NCBI GenBank assembly: GCA_003170295.1
Contig: PNAJ01000138.1
Location: forward strand, 1 to 64,000
Source of the DNA: Bryobacterales bacterium
Lineage (GTDB): Bacteria; Acidobacteriota; Terriglobia; Bryobacterales; Bryobacteraceae
Length of the DNA stretch: 64,000 bases
Direction of reading: 5' to 3'
The notes beneath the pieces are model-generated. The model searched no databases, was not told the origin of the DNA, and saw nothing but the letters and a program-made list of their open reading frames with translations. The number at the start of each line of letters is the position of its first letter. The first letter of the stretch is position 1. Below are positions 9,601-17,768 of this stretch, piece after piece. Both the position numbers and the translations under genes were made by a program.

Positions 9601-9852
9601 CAAGCCGCCTACGAAGCCGGGCGCACACGTCTGCGTCCCGTGGTAATGACCGCTGTGGCAATGCTGGCGGGTATGATTCCGATGGCGATGGGACTGGGCG
9701 AGGGCGGCGAACAAAACGCGCCTCTGGGCCGCGCGGTGATCGGAGGATTGTTGGTGGCGACGGTGGCGACTCTGTTCGTCGTTCCAGTGGTGTATAGCAT
9801 GATGCGGAAGACTCCGCCCAAACGGTTCGAGGAAATTGAGGCGACAGAGTAA
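6661..9852 (+). CDS. RND multidrug/solute efflux transporter permease (AcrB-like)
   Basis: A 1063-aa inner-membrane RND permease of normal length with the two-fold layout: an N-terminal helix (RPYTFVVMALCIVVLGG), a large periplasmic loop, helices 2-6, a second N-terminal-like helix near residue 545 (LVLALFAAVAIGCV), a second loop and helices 8-12. The proton-relay aspartate pair is present (ILVDDATVEIEN, D401-D402). In the second half the helix-10 segment reads IGVGTANSILLVTF, so the lysine used by AcrB at this place is absent. It is followed at 8 bases by its membrane-fusion adaptor; no outer-membrane TolC-type gene is nearby. The exported substrates cannot be told from sequence. Confidence 0.95.
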   Translation: MWIVQLALRRPYTFVVMALCIVVLGGLAMVRMPADIFPDINIPVVSVIWTYAGLSPEEMAEIITTRSERGFTSAVNDIEHMESISLTGVSVIRIYFHPNARIDAAVSQLAAQSQSTVKSLPVGATPPNVIRYNAATVPILDLGLSSDTLTEQEEYDLGYNFIRTQLANIEGASIPLPYGGRPKQVMIDINPEALFSHGLGATDVSDALNSQNLILPTGSAKIGTREYRVELNNSPSIVDAFNKLPVKTVNGATIYIRDIAQVRDGYAVQTNIVRHNGRRGALLTILKNGASSTLEVVKQMKAILPRVQSTLPPALKISQLFDQSVFVASAISGVVREALAAALLTGFVILLFLGSWRSTLIVCISIPLSILTSLAVMSLMGETINIMTLGGLALAVGILVDDATVEIENIHRNLGMGKGVTRAILDGAQQIAVPAFVSTLCICIVFVPVIFLHGVAQYLFTPLALAVVLAMMASYLLSRTLIPTMVRYLIPAELRLYRHGAEHEDEIPDAGIVWKMHHRFNNVFERMRDGYSSMLHSTLSHRKLVLALFAAVAIGCVSLYPFIGTDFFPQVDAGQIRLHVRCPGGTRIEETEQKFSEVEDSIRKIIPPGEIADILDNIGLPYSGFNLAFSDSATLGSFDGEILVSLKPGEHGPTWDYVRDMRRKLAREYPDLTFFFQPADIVSQILNFGLPAPIDVQVVGPIKNAPANYDIAQEISRRLAKIPGAADVHVHQVNDMPLMRMNVDRGRASQMGLQQKDVANDMLMSLSSSGQLSPNWWVNPANNVDYLVAVQTPAYKVDSEETLMNTPVHAKGGGMQMLSNLAQMERGHTASVVNHYNVQPVYDVYANVQDRDLGGFSKDVAKIVDGMKSKLPAGSFFETRGQVATMDASFTGMAYGLVFSILLVYFLMVVNFQSWKDPFIILTALPGALAGILLMLFFTRTTVSVPALMGAIMSIGVGTANSILLVTFANDLRRDGLDATQAAYEAGRTRLRPVVMTAVAMLAGMIPMAMGLGEGGEQNAPLGRAVIGGLLVATVATLFVVPVVYSMMRKTPPKRFEEIEATE

Positions 9853-9859
9853 CAGAGTA

Positions 9860-11152
9860 ATGGAAACGGAACATCAGATCGACCGGGAACTGGCAAGCCG
9901 CGCGCCGCTCCCTCACAAGAAATCGCACGGAAAATTCATCGCCTTGCTGGTGGTGCTCGGCGTCTTGTTGATCGCGGGTATCGCGGCGGGCGTGATGATG
10001 CGGCAGACGCACGACCGCGCGCTCGCGGCCACAGCCGAGGACGATGCGGACCGCGCGCCCATGGTCAACGTCGGCCGCGTGCGACCGTCGGGCGCGAAAT
10101 CCACGATCGAACTGCCCGGCGATCTGGTAGCGCGCGTCGAGACGCCGATGTATGCGCGCGTCGACGGATACCTAAAACAGAGGCCGGTCGACATCGGCGA
10201 TCACGTCAAAAAAGGCGACCTTCTCGTCGAGATCGATACGCCGGATCTGGACGCCCAGATCGCGCAGACGCAGGCCACGCTGGCGCAATCGAAAGCGACG
10301 TTGCAACAGCTCCGCGCCGCGCTTCTGGTCGCGAAGAGCAACGCCAAACTCGCGGCGACGACGGCCGAGCGTTATCGAATCCTGCTGCAGCAAGAAAGCG
10401 TGGCCAAGCAGGATTACGATAACCAGGCGGCGCAGGCCGAGGTGGCGGAGGCGAACATCAAGCAGGCTGAGGAAAATATCCATGCGGCCGAAAGCACGAT
10501 TGCCGCGAACGCGGCCAACGTCCGCCGGATGGAAGAACTGAAGGTTTATACGCGCCTGCTCGCGCCGTATGACGGGATCGTCACGTATCGCAGCCCGCAG
10601 TCGGATCCCGGCACGCTGATCAGCGCTGGCAACACCACGCAATCGCGCGAATTGATCAAGGTCTCACAGATCGATACGATTCGAATTTTTGTCAACGTTC
10701 CGCAATCCTATTCCACGCTGATTCACGCCGGACAGAACGCCGATTTGATGGTCGACGAATATCCCGGTCGCACGTTTCCAGCGACGGTTCGCGGCACGAC
10801 CAACGCCGTCGATCCCGCGACGCGCTCGTTGTTAGCAGTGCTGCTGGTGAATAATCCGAAGGGCGAATTGCTGCCGGGAATGTATGCGAAAGTCCGGTTC
10901 GCGCTGCCGCACATGGTGAGCGTGATGATGCTGCCCGCCGACGCGCTGGTGCTGAAGACCGACGGACCCCATGCCGCCGTGGTGGGCGCGGATCGCAAAA
11001 TTCACTTTCACAAACTGGTGCTGGGGCGCGATTTTGGCGCGGAGATCGAGGTCAATTCGGGGTTGGAGGAAGGCGATGCGGTGGTGCTGAATCCGACCGA
11101 CGCGATTCGCGAGGGGGTCATGGTGGAGATGAAGGATCGCGGGGGGAAATAA
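9860..11152 (+). CDS. RND efflux periplasmic adaptor (membrane fusion protein)
   Basis: A 430-aa HlyD/AcrA-type adaptor. There is a membrane anchor at about residues 22-45 (FIALLVVLGVLLIAGIAAG), a lipoyl half-motif with DIGDHVKKGDLLVEIDTPDL, and a long coiled-coil hairpin rich in Ala, Gln and Glu. The second lipoyl half reads YTRLLAPYDGIVTYRSPQSDPGTLI, followed by beta-barrel and membrane-proximal domains (PGMYAKVRFAL). The start was taken at the ATG at 9860, 8 bases after the permease stop; an upstream in-frame ATG at 9836 lies inside the permease gene. It bridges the RND pump to an outer-membrane channel encoded elsewhere. The uncleaved anchor points to the non-lipoprotein subtype. Confidence 0.94.
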   Translation: METEHQIDRELASRAPLPHKKSHGKFIALLVVLGVLLIAGIAAGVMMRQTHDRALAATAEDDADRAPMVNVGRVRPSGAKSTIELPGDLVARVETPMYARVDGYLKQRPVDIGDHVKKGDLLVEIDTPDLDAQIAQTQATLAQSKATLQQLRAALLVAKSNAKLAATTAERYRILLQQESVAKQDYDNQAAQAEVAEANIKQAEENIHAAESTIAANAANVRRMEELKVYTRLLAPYDGIVTYRSPQSDPGTLISAGNTTQSRELIKVSQIDTIRIFVNVPQSYSTLIHAGQNADLMVDEYPGRTFPATVRGTTNAVDPATRSLLAVLLVNNPKGELLPGMYAKVRFALPHMVSVMMLPADALVLKTDGPHAAVVGADRKIHFHKLVLGRDFGAEIEVNSGLEEGDAVVLNPTDAIREGVMVEMKDRGGK

Positions 11153-11164
11153 TGCACCGAGATC

Positions 11165-12301
11165 TCAGTTAACCCAGAGCGCAGGCTGCCGGATAAAGAA
11201 ATTTCGTATCACTTCATCGACCGATGAGTCCGCGGGCAGCGTCTTCCACAGTTCGATATATGCGGGTTGGTGCAGCGCGAGACCTGAGAACAGCAGACTC
11301 GACTGCCGCATTGGCCACTGATCGTAATACATCACGTCAGGCTTCAGAGGCCACGTCCTTTTATCGCGAATGAACGGAGCCATGAACGCGACGGCTTTCC
11401 CAAGTCCGCGTCCATCGGCGAGTTCGAAGGTCCACAGGTTGTCGCTTGGCGTCGAAAGAATTTGCGCGATGGTCGAAAATGCTTCGAGGTTGAAGAGCGA
11501 ATATCCGTACGGCTTGGTACGCTTCATCTCCTGGGGAAAACTCCCGTCGACGGCCTCCTGATTCGGCAGAAGGACGGTCTTGAAGCGGTCGTTCAAATAC
11601 GCGAGCGTCTCTTGATCTCCCGTAAGATGGGCGAACGCGGCGACCTGCATGACCCAGCATGTGCCGTGGTTATTGGTCGCGTCGCGCTCGGCGACACCGT
11701 AGGCGTGCGTCATCATCCAGTTGGTATACTCGGCGAACCATTTTTTCACGGCGTTCAGATCGGGAGCCGATAGCGCCGGCGCGAGCACCTCAATCGCGCG
11801 CGCGACCTCCACAAGATGAATAGTATCGATGATGCCGGTGCCGCGGCCGGTGAAGCGTCCGTGAATCGCTTGCGCGTATTCGAGATTCGGATTCATGCGC
11901 GTCGCATCGTCGATGAACCAGGCGCGGAGGTGCAGTGCGGCACGATCGGCGTAGCGCGCGTTGTGCGTGATCTTCCAGGCTGCGGCGAGCGCGGGCACTT
12001 CGACGCTCAGGCGCATAAGCGCCTTGCGATGTTCGGCGAAATTATCGGGATTCGTCATCCCGTCGCGCTGGATGTAGGGGCCGCCGGAATTTTTCGGATC
12101 GGGCCACCAGTAGTCGCCTTCGGAAAAAAAGTCGTGCGCTCCGCCAGCACTGCGAGGCGAGTGCGCAGAGGTCACGGTAACCGGCTTCTCATTAAGATAC
12201 GCATCGGCGGAGGGAAGCACGCGGGCGCGATCGAACGCCGCGATGTCAAGAGATTGCGCGCAGAGCGCAATCGAGGCTGCCAGTAAACAAAATCCCTTCA
12301 C
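11165..12301 (-). CDS. Alginate-lyase-like secreted polysaccharide lyase
   Basis: A 378-aa exported protein of the alginate lyase fold (PF05426-like alpha/alpha toroid). A short signal peptide starts at a GTG (KGFCLLAASIALCAQS). Family features are the DYWWPDPKNSGGPYIQRDG segment, NNHGTCWVMQ (residues ~245-254, the catalytic Asn-His region), and the helical repeats with WKITHNARYADRAALHLRAW. The GTG start overlaps the stop of the LacI gene (GTGA), so the two are translationally coupled. Together with the divergent GH95 gene it forms a plant- or microbe-polysaccharide use locus. The true substrate could be another uronic-acid polymer. Confidence 0.85.
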   Translation of the reverse strand: MKGFCLLAASIALCAQSLDIAAFDRARVLPSADAYLNEKPVTVTSAHSPRSAGGAHDFFSEGDYWWPDPKNSGGPYIQRDGMTNPDNFAEHRKALMRLSVEVPALAAAWKITHNARYADRAALHLRAWFIDDATRMNPNLEYAQAIHGRFTGRGTGIIDTIHLVEVARAIEVLAPALSAPDLNAVKKWFAEYTNWMMTHAYGVAERDATNNHGTCWVMQVAAFAHLTGDQETLAYLNDRFKTVLLPNQEAVDGSFPQEMKRTKPYGYSLFNLEAFSTIAQILSTPSDNLWTFELADGRGLGKAVAFMAPFIRDKRTWPLKPDVMYYDQWPMRQSSLLFSGLALHQPAYIELWKTLPADSSVDEVIRNFFIRQPALWVN

Positions 12302-13314
12302 GACGTTCCGTTGCGGCGGCTGGAATCGCGCACCACTAATCGCGACGGAATGAAGATCCGCTTCATCTCGGCCGGCGTTTTCGCTTCCATGCATTCGCAC
12401 AACAGCTCCGCCGCGGTCTCGCCTATGGTGGCGCTGCTCTGATCGATGGTCGAAAGAGGAACGCGCAGAAGGTCCGAATAATGCACGTTGCCCGCGCCGA
12501 TGATCGCGATATCTTCGGGGACGCGCAGGCCGGCTTCGAGCACCGCTTTCACCGCGCCCGCCGCCACCGGATCGTTGTAGCAAAATACGCCGTCGGGCCG
12601 CGGAGAAGTTTTCAATAACTTACGCATGGCCTCATAACCGGTGTTGTCGCCGTACTGGCCACTGACGATGTAGTTGGGGCGGATCGTCATGCCCCGCTTG
12701 GTCAACGCGCGCCGGTAGCCTTTCAATCTGGCCGTGCCGGTGCCGTTTTGCGGACCGCGAATATGCGCGACTTTCTTGCAGCCTTGATCGATGAGATGGC
12801 CGGTGGCCATGGCGCCGAGGTCCTCGTCTTTGGTGCCGACGAAGTTCGCTTCCACGCCGTGGATCACGCGATCGATCAGCACGTAGGGCACTTCGCGGCG
12901 GCGCAGTGTTTCGAAAAGCTCGACTTGGCCGCTGCGCTGCGCCGAGGCGATAATCAAGCCGTCGACTTTGCGCGTCAGAAGAATTTCCACGTGGCGGCGC
13001 TCCGTATCGCCGTCCTCTTCAGTGTTCAAAATCACGGCGTGATAGCCGAGCGGAGTCAGCTTGCGCGCGACACCCTTCGCCACTTCGGCGAAGAAGGAAT
13101 GCATCAAATCCGGCAGCACCAGGCCGACCAGATAAGTGCGGCGCGTCACCATGCTGCGAGCGATCCAATCCGGCTGATAGTTGAGCTCGCGCATGCGTTT
13201 GAGCACGCGGTCGCGGGTCTGCTGGCTAATATCGCTGTGGTTCCTGAGCGCCTTCGACACGGTCATCAAGGAGACGCCCAGGTCGAGGGCGATGTCTTTC
13301 ATGCGTACTGGCAA
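12298..13314 (-). CDS. LacI-family transcriptional regulator
   Basis: A 338-aa LacI/GalR repressor. The N-terminal helix-turn-helix reads MKDIALDLGVSLMTVSKALRN with a hinge (LNYQPDWIARSMVTRRT). A periplasmic-binding-like sensor domain follows (VGLVLPDLMHSFFAEVAKG, VDGLIIASAQ, VLIDRVI, PEDIAIIGAGN, LSTIDQSS). The start at 13314 is used, with an ATG four codons later also possible. It probably controls the downstream lyase and the divergent fucosidase through an operator at 13338-13353. The effector is likely a sugar or oligosaccharide released by these enzymes. Confidence 0.93.
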   Translation of the reverse strand: MPVRMKDIALDLGVSLMTVSKALRNHSDISQQTRDRVLKRMRELNYQPDWIARSMVTRRTYLVGLVLPDLMHSFFAEVAKGVARKLTPLGYHAVILNTEEDGDTERRHVEILLTRKVDGLIIASAQRSGQVELFETLRRREVPYVLIDRVIHGVEANFVGTKDEDLGAMATGHLIDQGCKKVAHIRGPQNGTGTARLKGYRRALTKRGMTIRPNYIVSGQYGDNTGYEAMRKLLKTSPRPDGVFCYNDPVAAGAVKAVLEAGLRVPEDIAIIGAGNVHYSDLLRVPLSTIDQSSATIGETAAELLCECMEAKTPAEMKRIFIPSRLVVRDSSRRNGTS

Positions 13315-13337
13315 TGGAAGTAGACTCCAATCCTAAT

Positions 13338-13353
13338 ACTTTATCGCTCAAGT
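13338..13353. promoter_or_regulatory. Candidate LacI-family operator
   Basis: ACTTTATCGCTCAAGT is a 16-bp imperfect palindrome with 12 of 16 symmetrical positions and a central CG at 13345-13346, the usual form of LacI/GalR operators. It lies in the 83-bp gap between lacI-like and GH95 start codons and overlaps the putative -10 of the lacI-like promoter. Binding is inferred. Confidence 0.5.
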
Positions 13354-13368
13354 TATCCGTTGTGTCAA
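13340..13368 (-). promoter_or_regulatory. Promoter of the LacI-like / lyase operon
   Basis: On the minus strand a perfect -35 TTGACA (13363-13368) is separated by 17 bases from a -10-like GATAAA (13340-13345). The candidate operator covers the -10, which would give autorepression. Confidence 0.5.
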
Positions 13369-13389
13369 GTACAGGGAGGGCAGTATAAT
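13360..13389 (+). promoter_or_regulatory. Promoter of the GH95 gene
   Basis: A perfect -10 TATAAT lies at 13384-13389, with a weak -35 (TTGTGT, 13360-13365) 18 bases upstream. The GTG start is at 13398, so transcription would begin at or one base before the start codon; the mRNA may be leaderless, and indeed no ribosome site is seen. Confidence 0.45.
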
Positions 13390-13397
13390 CGATCCAC

Positions 13398-15683
13398 GTG
13401 ACGAAAATCATCGCTGTTGCACTATTCGCGACGACCGCTATCGGCTCCGCATCGAATCTACTATGGTACCGCCAGGCGGCCGCGAATTGGAATGAGGCGC
13501 TGCCGTTCGGCAATGGGCGACTGGGCGGCATGGTGTTCGGCGGAGTGTTGAGCGACCAGATCCAATTGAACGAAGACACGGTGTGGGCTGGCGAAAAGCG
13601 GGATCGAAATAATCCAGAAGCTGCGAAGAATCTGCCGGAAGTCCGCAGACTGCTCTTCGCTGGGATGCCGCATGAAGCGGAGGTGCTGGCTGAACGGACC
13701 ATCATCTCGACTCCGAAAAGGTTGCCGCCCTATCAGCCTCTGGGGGTGTTGCAAATGGGTTTTGCGGACGACGCGCACTCCGCGGTTAGCGGCTACCGGC
13801 GCGAACTGGATCTGGAGACGGGAATCGCGCGCGTTCGTTACCGGCAGGGCGCGATGTTCACGCGCGAAGTATTTTCATCGGCAGTGGATCAAGTGATCGT
13901 GGTGCGAATCACGTGCGATCAGCCGAAGCACGTCACGTTCGCCGCGACGCTTTCCCGGGTGAGCGATACGAAATCGCGCTTCGAGGGATCGAACCGCATC
14001 GTTCTCGAGGGCGAAGCGATCGCCCGCGATTCCCGGCACGCGGAGGAGCGACCTGTCGGAGTCAAATTTCAAGCGGTCCTGCTTGCAATTCCCGAAGGCG
14101 GAACGATGAGTAAATCGAGTGGCGATCTTTCGATTGTTGGCGCGGACGCGGTGACGCTGCTGATCGCCGTGTCGACCAGCTTCAAGCCTCGCGACATCGA
14201 GCACGATCTTCTCGCCGCGAAGCGCACGTATGCGGACCTGAAGGCTCGCCACATCGCGGATTATCAGCGATTGTTCAACCGCGTGAAGCTTTCGCTCGGC
14301 ACCGCGCCAGCGCCCGATCTGCCGACGGACGAACGATTGAAGCGCGTCGCTGCTGGGGCTGAGGATCCCCACTTAATCGAGCAATATTTTCAGTTCGGCC
14401 GCTACCTGCTGATCTCGTGCAGCCGTCCAGGCAACATGGCCGCGACGCTGCAAGGGTTGTGGAACGACAAGCTCGACCCGTCATGGGATAGCAAGTACAC
14501 CATCAACATCAATACGGAGATGAATTACTGGCCCGCTGAAGTGACGAATCTCTCTGAGCTGCACGAGCCTCTGTTCGACTTGATCGACCTGGCGCGTCCC
14601 GATGGGCGGCGTATCGCCAAAGCGATTTATGGCGCGCGAGGCTTCGTGCTGCATCACAACACCGATATCTGGGGCGACGCCGTGCCGATCGATGGCGTCG
14701 GCTCCGGTCTTTGGGCGATGGGCGGCGCATGGTTGAGCCTGCATTTATGGGATCACTACGACTTCACGCGCGACCGCAAGTTCCTCGCAGCGCGAGCTTA
14801 TCCCGTGATGAAGGAAGCCGCGGAATTTCTGCTTGATTATCTGGTCGATGACGGTAAAGGACATCTCGTCACCGGACCATCTTTGTCCCCCGAGAATAAT
14901 TACAAGACCGCAAGCGGCGTCACCGCGCGGCTGTGCATGGGCCCTTATATGGATACCGAAATCACGCGGCAACTATTCACTCGGGTGATCGATTCGAGCA
15001 CGATTCTCGGGATTGATGCAGATTTTCGCGCCAAAGTGAAAGCCGCTAGCGATCGTCTGCCACCCTTCCAGGTAGGAAAATACGGGCAGTTGCAGGAATG
15101 GATGGAAGATTACGAGGAGCCGCAGCCGGGCCATCGCCACATTTCACAATTGTTCGCGCTGCATCCGGGAAATCAGATCACGCCGCGCGGCACTCCGGAT
15201 CTGGCGAAGGCCGCGCGTGCGACGCTCGAACGCAGACTGGCGAACGGCGGAGGACACACCGGATGGAGCCGAGCCTGGATCATTAACTTCTGGGCGCGCC
15301 TGGAGGACGGCGACAAGGCTGGAGAGAACGTGACGGCGCTGCTCGCGAAATCGACGCTGCCGAATATGCTCGACACTCATCCGCCGTTTCAGATCGACGG
15401 AAATTTCGGAGGCACGGCGGGTATCGCGGAAATGCTGCTGCAAAGCCACGCGGGCGAGATCAGCATTCTGCCCGCGCTGCCGAAGACCTGGCCGACTGGT
15501 TCCGTGAAAGGACTGCATGCACGCGGCGCGGTAGAGGTCGATATCGATTGGAAAGACGCCAAAGCATCGCGAGTCGTTCTTCGATCGCCCATCGCCGGTG
15601 AGCGTAACGTGAGATTCGCCGATGGCCGCGTCCAGGTAGTGAACCTCGCCGCCGGAAAAGACTTCACTATCCCCGCGCGATAA
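13398..15683 (+). CDS. GH95 family alpha-L-fucosidase / alpha-galactosidase-type glycoside hydrolase, secreted
   Basis: A 761-aa exported enzyme of glycoside hydrolase family 95. It has a signal peptide (IIAVALFATTAIGSAS) and an N-terminal beta domain beginning LWYRQAAANWNEALPFGNGR, with GGMVFGG and QLNEDTVWAG, both hallmark GH95 strings. The catalytic (alpha/alpha)6 barrel contains NTEMNYWPAEVTNLSELHEP, GHRHISQLFALHPG, HTGWSRAWIINFWARL and PPFQIDGNFGGTAGIAEML. GH95 enzymes are inverting alpha-1,2-L-fucosidases or alpha-L-galactosidases acting on plant or host glycans. It starts with GTG just after a strong -10 box, divergent from the LacI-like regulator that presumably represses it. Confidence 0.94.
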   Translation: MTKIIAVALFATTAIGSASNLLWYRQAAANWNEALPFGNGRLGGMVFGGVLSDQIQLNEDTVWAGEKRDRNNPEAAKNLPEVRRLLFAGMPHEAEVLAERTIISTPKRLPPYQPLGVLQMGFADDAHSAVSGYRRELDLETGIARVRYRQGAMFTREVFSSAVDQVIVVRITCDQPKHVTFAATLSRVSDTKSRFEGSNRIVLEGEAIARDSRHAEERPVGVKFQAVLLAIPEGGTMSKSSGDLSIVGADAVTLLIAVSTSFKPRDIEHDLLAAKRTYADLKARHIADYQRLFNRVKLSLGTAPAPDLPTDERLKRVAAGAEDPHLIEQYFQFGRYLLISCSRPGNMAATLQGLWNDKLDPSWDSKYTININTEMNYWPAEVTNLSELHEPLFDLIDLARPDGRRIAKAIYGARGFVLHHNTDIWGDAVPIDGVGSGLWAMGGAWLSLHLWDHYDFTRDRKFLAARAYPVMKEAAEFLLDYLVDDGKGHLVTGPSLSPENNYKTASGVTARLCMGPYMDTEITRQLFTRVIDSSTILGIDADFRAKVKAASDRLPPFQVGKYGQLQEWMEDYEEPQPGHRHISQLFALHPGNQITPRGTPDLAKAARATLERRLANGGGHTGWSRAWIINFWARLEDGDKAGENVTALLAKSTLPNMLDTHPPFQIDGNFGGTAGIAEMLLQSHAGEISILPALPKTWPTGSVKGLHARGAVEVDIDWKDAKASRVVLRSPIAGERNVRFADGRVQVVNLAAGKDFTIPAR

Positions 15684-15692
15684 TAAGACCAC

Positions 15693-16823
15693 ATGCCCGG
15701 TCTTCAAACGCAAAGTATTCACGCCGGCCGCTCCATCGATCCATCGACTGGAGCTGTCGTCCCGCCGCTTCACACCTCGACAACTTTTGAGCGCGACCCC
15801 GACGGAGAATTCTCCCGCAGGTATGCCTACATCCGCGCCGCGACTCCGAATCGCGATTCGCTCGAAGCATGCATCACCGCGCTCGAAGGCGGCGATGAGA
15901 CGATTTCCTTCGGCTCCGGAATGGCCGCCTCGTTCGGCGTCTTCCAGGCGCTCGCGCCCAAGGACCACGTCCTGCTGCATCGCGACGTCTACTACGGCGT
16001 CCGCGAATTGATGGAAGGATTCTTCGCGAAATGGGGCCTCAACCATACGCTGGTCGACATGCGCGACATCGATGAAGTGCGCCGCGCCTCGCGGCCGGAG
16101 ACGAAATTGTTCTGGGTGGAAACGCCGACCAATCCTCTGATCGAGGTCGTCGATATTCGCGCCGTGGCGGAAGCCGCGCGAGCCGCGTGCGCCTTGCTGG
16201 TTTGCGAAAACACCTTCGCGACCCCAGTCCTGCAACGTCCCTTCGAATTGGGCGCGGATATCGTGGTTCATTCCCTGACCAAGTATCTGGGCGGCCACAG
16301 CGACGCGATGGGCGGCTCCGTCACGCTGAAAAACAAGCCGGAACTGGTCGCGCAGATTCGCGACTTTCAGCACACCGGCGGCGCGATTCTTTCGCCGTTC
16401 GATTGCTGGCTGATTTTGCGCGGTGTCGAAACGCTGGTGCCGCGCGTGCGTCTCCATTGTGAGAACGCGCGACTCATAGCGGAATTTCTTTCGACGCACA
16501 AAGGCGTCTCAAAGGTCCGTTATCCGGGTCTCGTAAACGATCCCGGCCATGCGGTCGCCAAGACCCAGATGAAGGATTTCGGAGGCATGCTTTCCTTCGA
16601 GATCCGAGGCGGCCGCGCGGAGGCCTTCGCCTTTACCGCCGCGCTGAAAACAATCGCACGCGCGACCAGCCTCGGCGGAACGCACTCGCTGATCGAACAT
16701 CGCGCCTCGATTGAGGGCAAGACTACACGCGCGCCGGAATCGCTGCTTCGCCTCTCAGTCGGTCTCGAGGACGCCAACGACCTTATTCACGATCTCGACC
16801 AAGCGCTCGGTTCAATAATTTAG
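15693..16823 (+). CDS. PLP-dependent Cys/Met metabolism enzyme (cystathionine gamma-synthase / O-acyl-homoserine sulfhydrylase type)
   Basis: A 376-aa trans-sulfuration-family enzyme. The PLP lysine is K197 in HSLTKYLGGHSDAMGG. Other family features are TQSIHAGRSIDPSTGAVVPP, YIRAATPNRDSLE, FGSGMAA, WVETPTNPL and GGTHSLIEHRAS near the C-terminus. It works in the cytosol on homoserine esters or cystathionine. The exact reaction (MetB, MetZ/MetY or MetC-like) cannot be fixed from sequence alone. It begins 9 bases after the GH95 stop but is not functionally related to it; there may be read-through transcription. Confidence 0.9.
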   Translation: MPGLQTQSIHAGRSIDPSTGAVVPPLHTSTTFERDPDGEFSRRYAYIRAATPNRDSLEACITALEGGDETISFGSGMAASFGVFQALAPKDHVLLHRDVYYGVRELMEGFFAKWGLNHTLVDMRDIDEVRRASRPETKLFWVETPTNPLIEVVDIRAVAEAARAACALLVCENTFATPVLQRPFELGADIVVHSLTKYLGGHSDAMGGSVTLKNKPELVAQIRDFQHTGGAILSPFDCWLILRGVETLVPRVRLHCENARLIAEFLSTHKGVSKVRYPGLVNDPGHAVAKTQMKDFGGMLSFEIRGGRAEAFAFTAALKTIARATSLGGTHSLIEHRASIEGKTTRAPESLLRLSVGLEDANDLIHDLDQALGSII

Positions 16824-16884
16824 ACCTTATACGGTGAAACGGATGGGCCGCGCGGTCGCTCTATTCCCCGGGAGAATTAATTTC

Positions 16885-17049
16885 ATGAGCGAAACCAAGA
16901 AATGCGCGCATCCGGTTTGCCACTGCCAAGCCCGGCCGGACAGCGTTTATTGCAGCACTTATTGCGAAGGGGAAGCAAAAACTGCGGACATCGTCTGTAA
17001 CTGCGGCCATCAGCACTGCGCGACCACGGCAGCGGCGAGCCGCTTGTAA
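16885..17049 (+). CDS. Bacterial metallothionein
   Basis: A 54-aa protein with eight Cys (residues 7, 12, 14, 23, 27, 38, 40, 45) and several His in the pattern CAHPVCHC...YCSTYC...CNCGHQHC. This is the SmtA/BmtA-type bacterial metallothionein that binds Zn and Cd through a zinc-finger-like core. The ATG at 16885 is preceded by GGGAGA at a good distance; the longer frame from 16834 lacks a ribosome site. It stands alone, and no SmtB-type repressor gene is adjacent. Confidence 0.88.
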   Translation: MSETKKCAHPVCHCQARPDSVYCSTYCEGEAKTADIVCNCGHQHCATTAAASRL

Positions 17050-17070
17050 CAGCGGCTGCCGCCCACTCCA

Positions 17071-17613
17071 TCAATTCGTTCCGGTCGCCTTTTGTTTTGT
17101 CACCTGCATCTCGTTCACAACTTGCCGCACATTCGGAATAGCGGCGGCCATGTTCTGGACCTGCTCGCGCATCGGCTGCGAGATAACGTCGCCGGTTAAC
17201 GTCAAGACGCCGTTTTTGGCGGAATATTTCACGATGTCGTGGAGATTATTTTGAATTAGCGCGGCGTCCATCAGTTTCTCGATGGCCTTATCGACATCCG
17301 AGTTAATGGCCTTCGCGGCGCTTTCGGCGCCCGGAGGCAGCACGATAATCTGATTTGCGACCACTTGTCCCACGGCCATCGTTCTGGCCATTTGTTCCGC
17401 CTGTGCCTTATCGGCGTCCGCGGAGACATGACCGGATAACGTCACTACTCCCTTGTCCCGATCCTGCGAGACGGAAACATCCTTGTAGCCCCCTTGCACC
17501 AGAGACTTCCGAATCCCGTCCGCCACGTCCGCGGACTGCGTCGTGGACGAACATCCCGCCAACGTTCCCGCGATCACGAGCGTCAATAAACCAAATGCTG
17601 CATTGTTTTTCAT
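17071..17613 (-). CDS. BON-domain lipoprotein (OsmY-like)
   Basis: A 180-aa predicted lipoprotein. The start at 17613 gives a signal peptide ending in a lipobox (GTLAGC, Cys at about residue 21). Two BON domains follow: VADGIRKSLVQGGYKDVSVS...GVVTLSGHV and a second with SAKNGVLTLTGDVISQPM...VRQVVNEMQV. BON domains bind phospholipid surfaces; OsmY and DolP-like proteins support envelope integrity under stress. The gene is monocistronic, convergent with the metallothionein gene. Confidence 0.88.
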   Translation of the reverse strand: MKNNAAFGLLTLVIAGTLAGCSSTTQSADVADGIRKSLVQGGYKDVSVSQDRDKGVVTLSGHVSADADKAQAEQMARTMAVGQVVANQIIVLPPGAESAAKAINSDVDKAIEKLMDAALIQNNLHDIVKYSAKNGVLTLTGDVISQPMREQVQNMAAAIPNVRQVVNEMQVTKQKATGTN

Positions 17614-17708
17614 AGTTCGGCCTCTGGCGTCTATAGAGCAGGCGAGTGGCCAACGTGCGGGCATGCCTTTCACAGCCCCTCCGCGTCACCGCCCGGGAAG
17701 CTGACCGT

Positions 17709-17738
17709 TTGCCTGCGCGGCCGGCAATCGAGTATACT
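17709..17738 (+). promoter_or_regulatory. Promoter for the small membrane protein gene
   Basis: TTGCCT (17709-17714) and TATACT (17733-17738) are 18 bases apart, upstream of the TTG-start gene at 17769. This is a good sigma-70-type match. Confidence 0.5.
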
Positions 17739-17768
17739 CGGTCGGCTTCGGCCCCAAGGATAACTACC

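Noticed and set aside
15144-16499. 451-codon minus-strand open frame over the GH95 and trans-sulfuration genes
   Set aside because: Both plus-strand genes are clear family members; the antisense frame has no motif and typical shadow composition.
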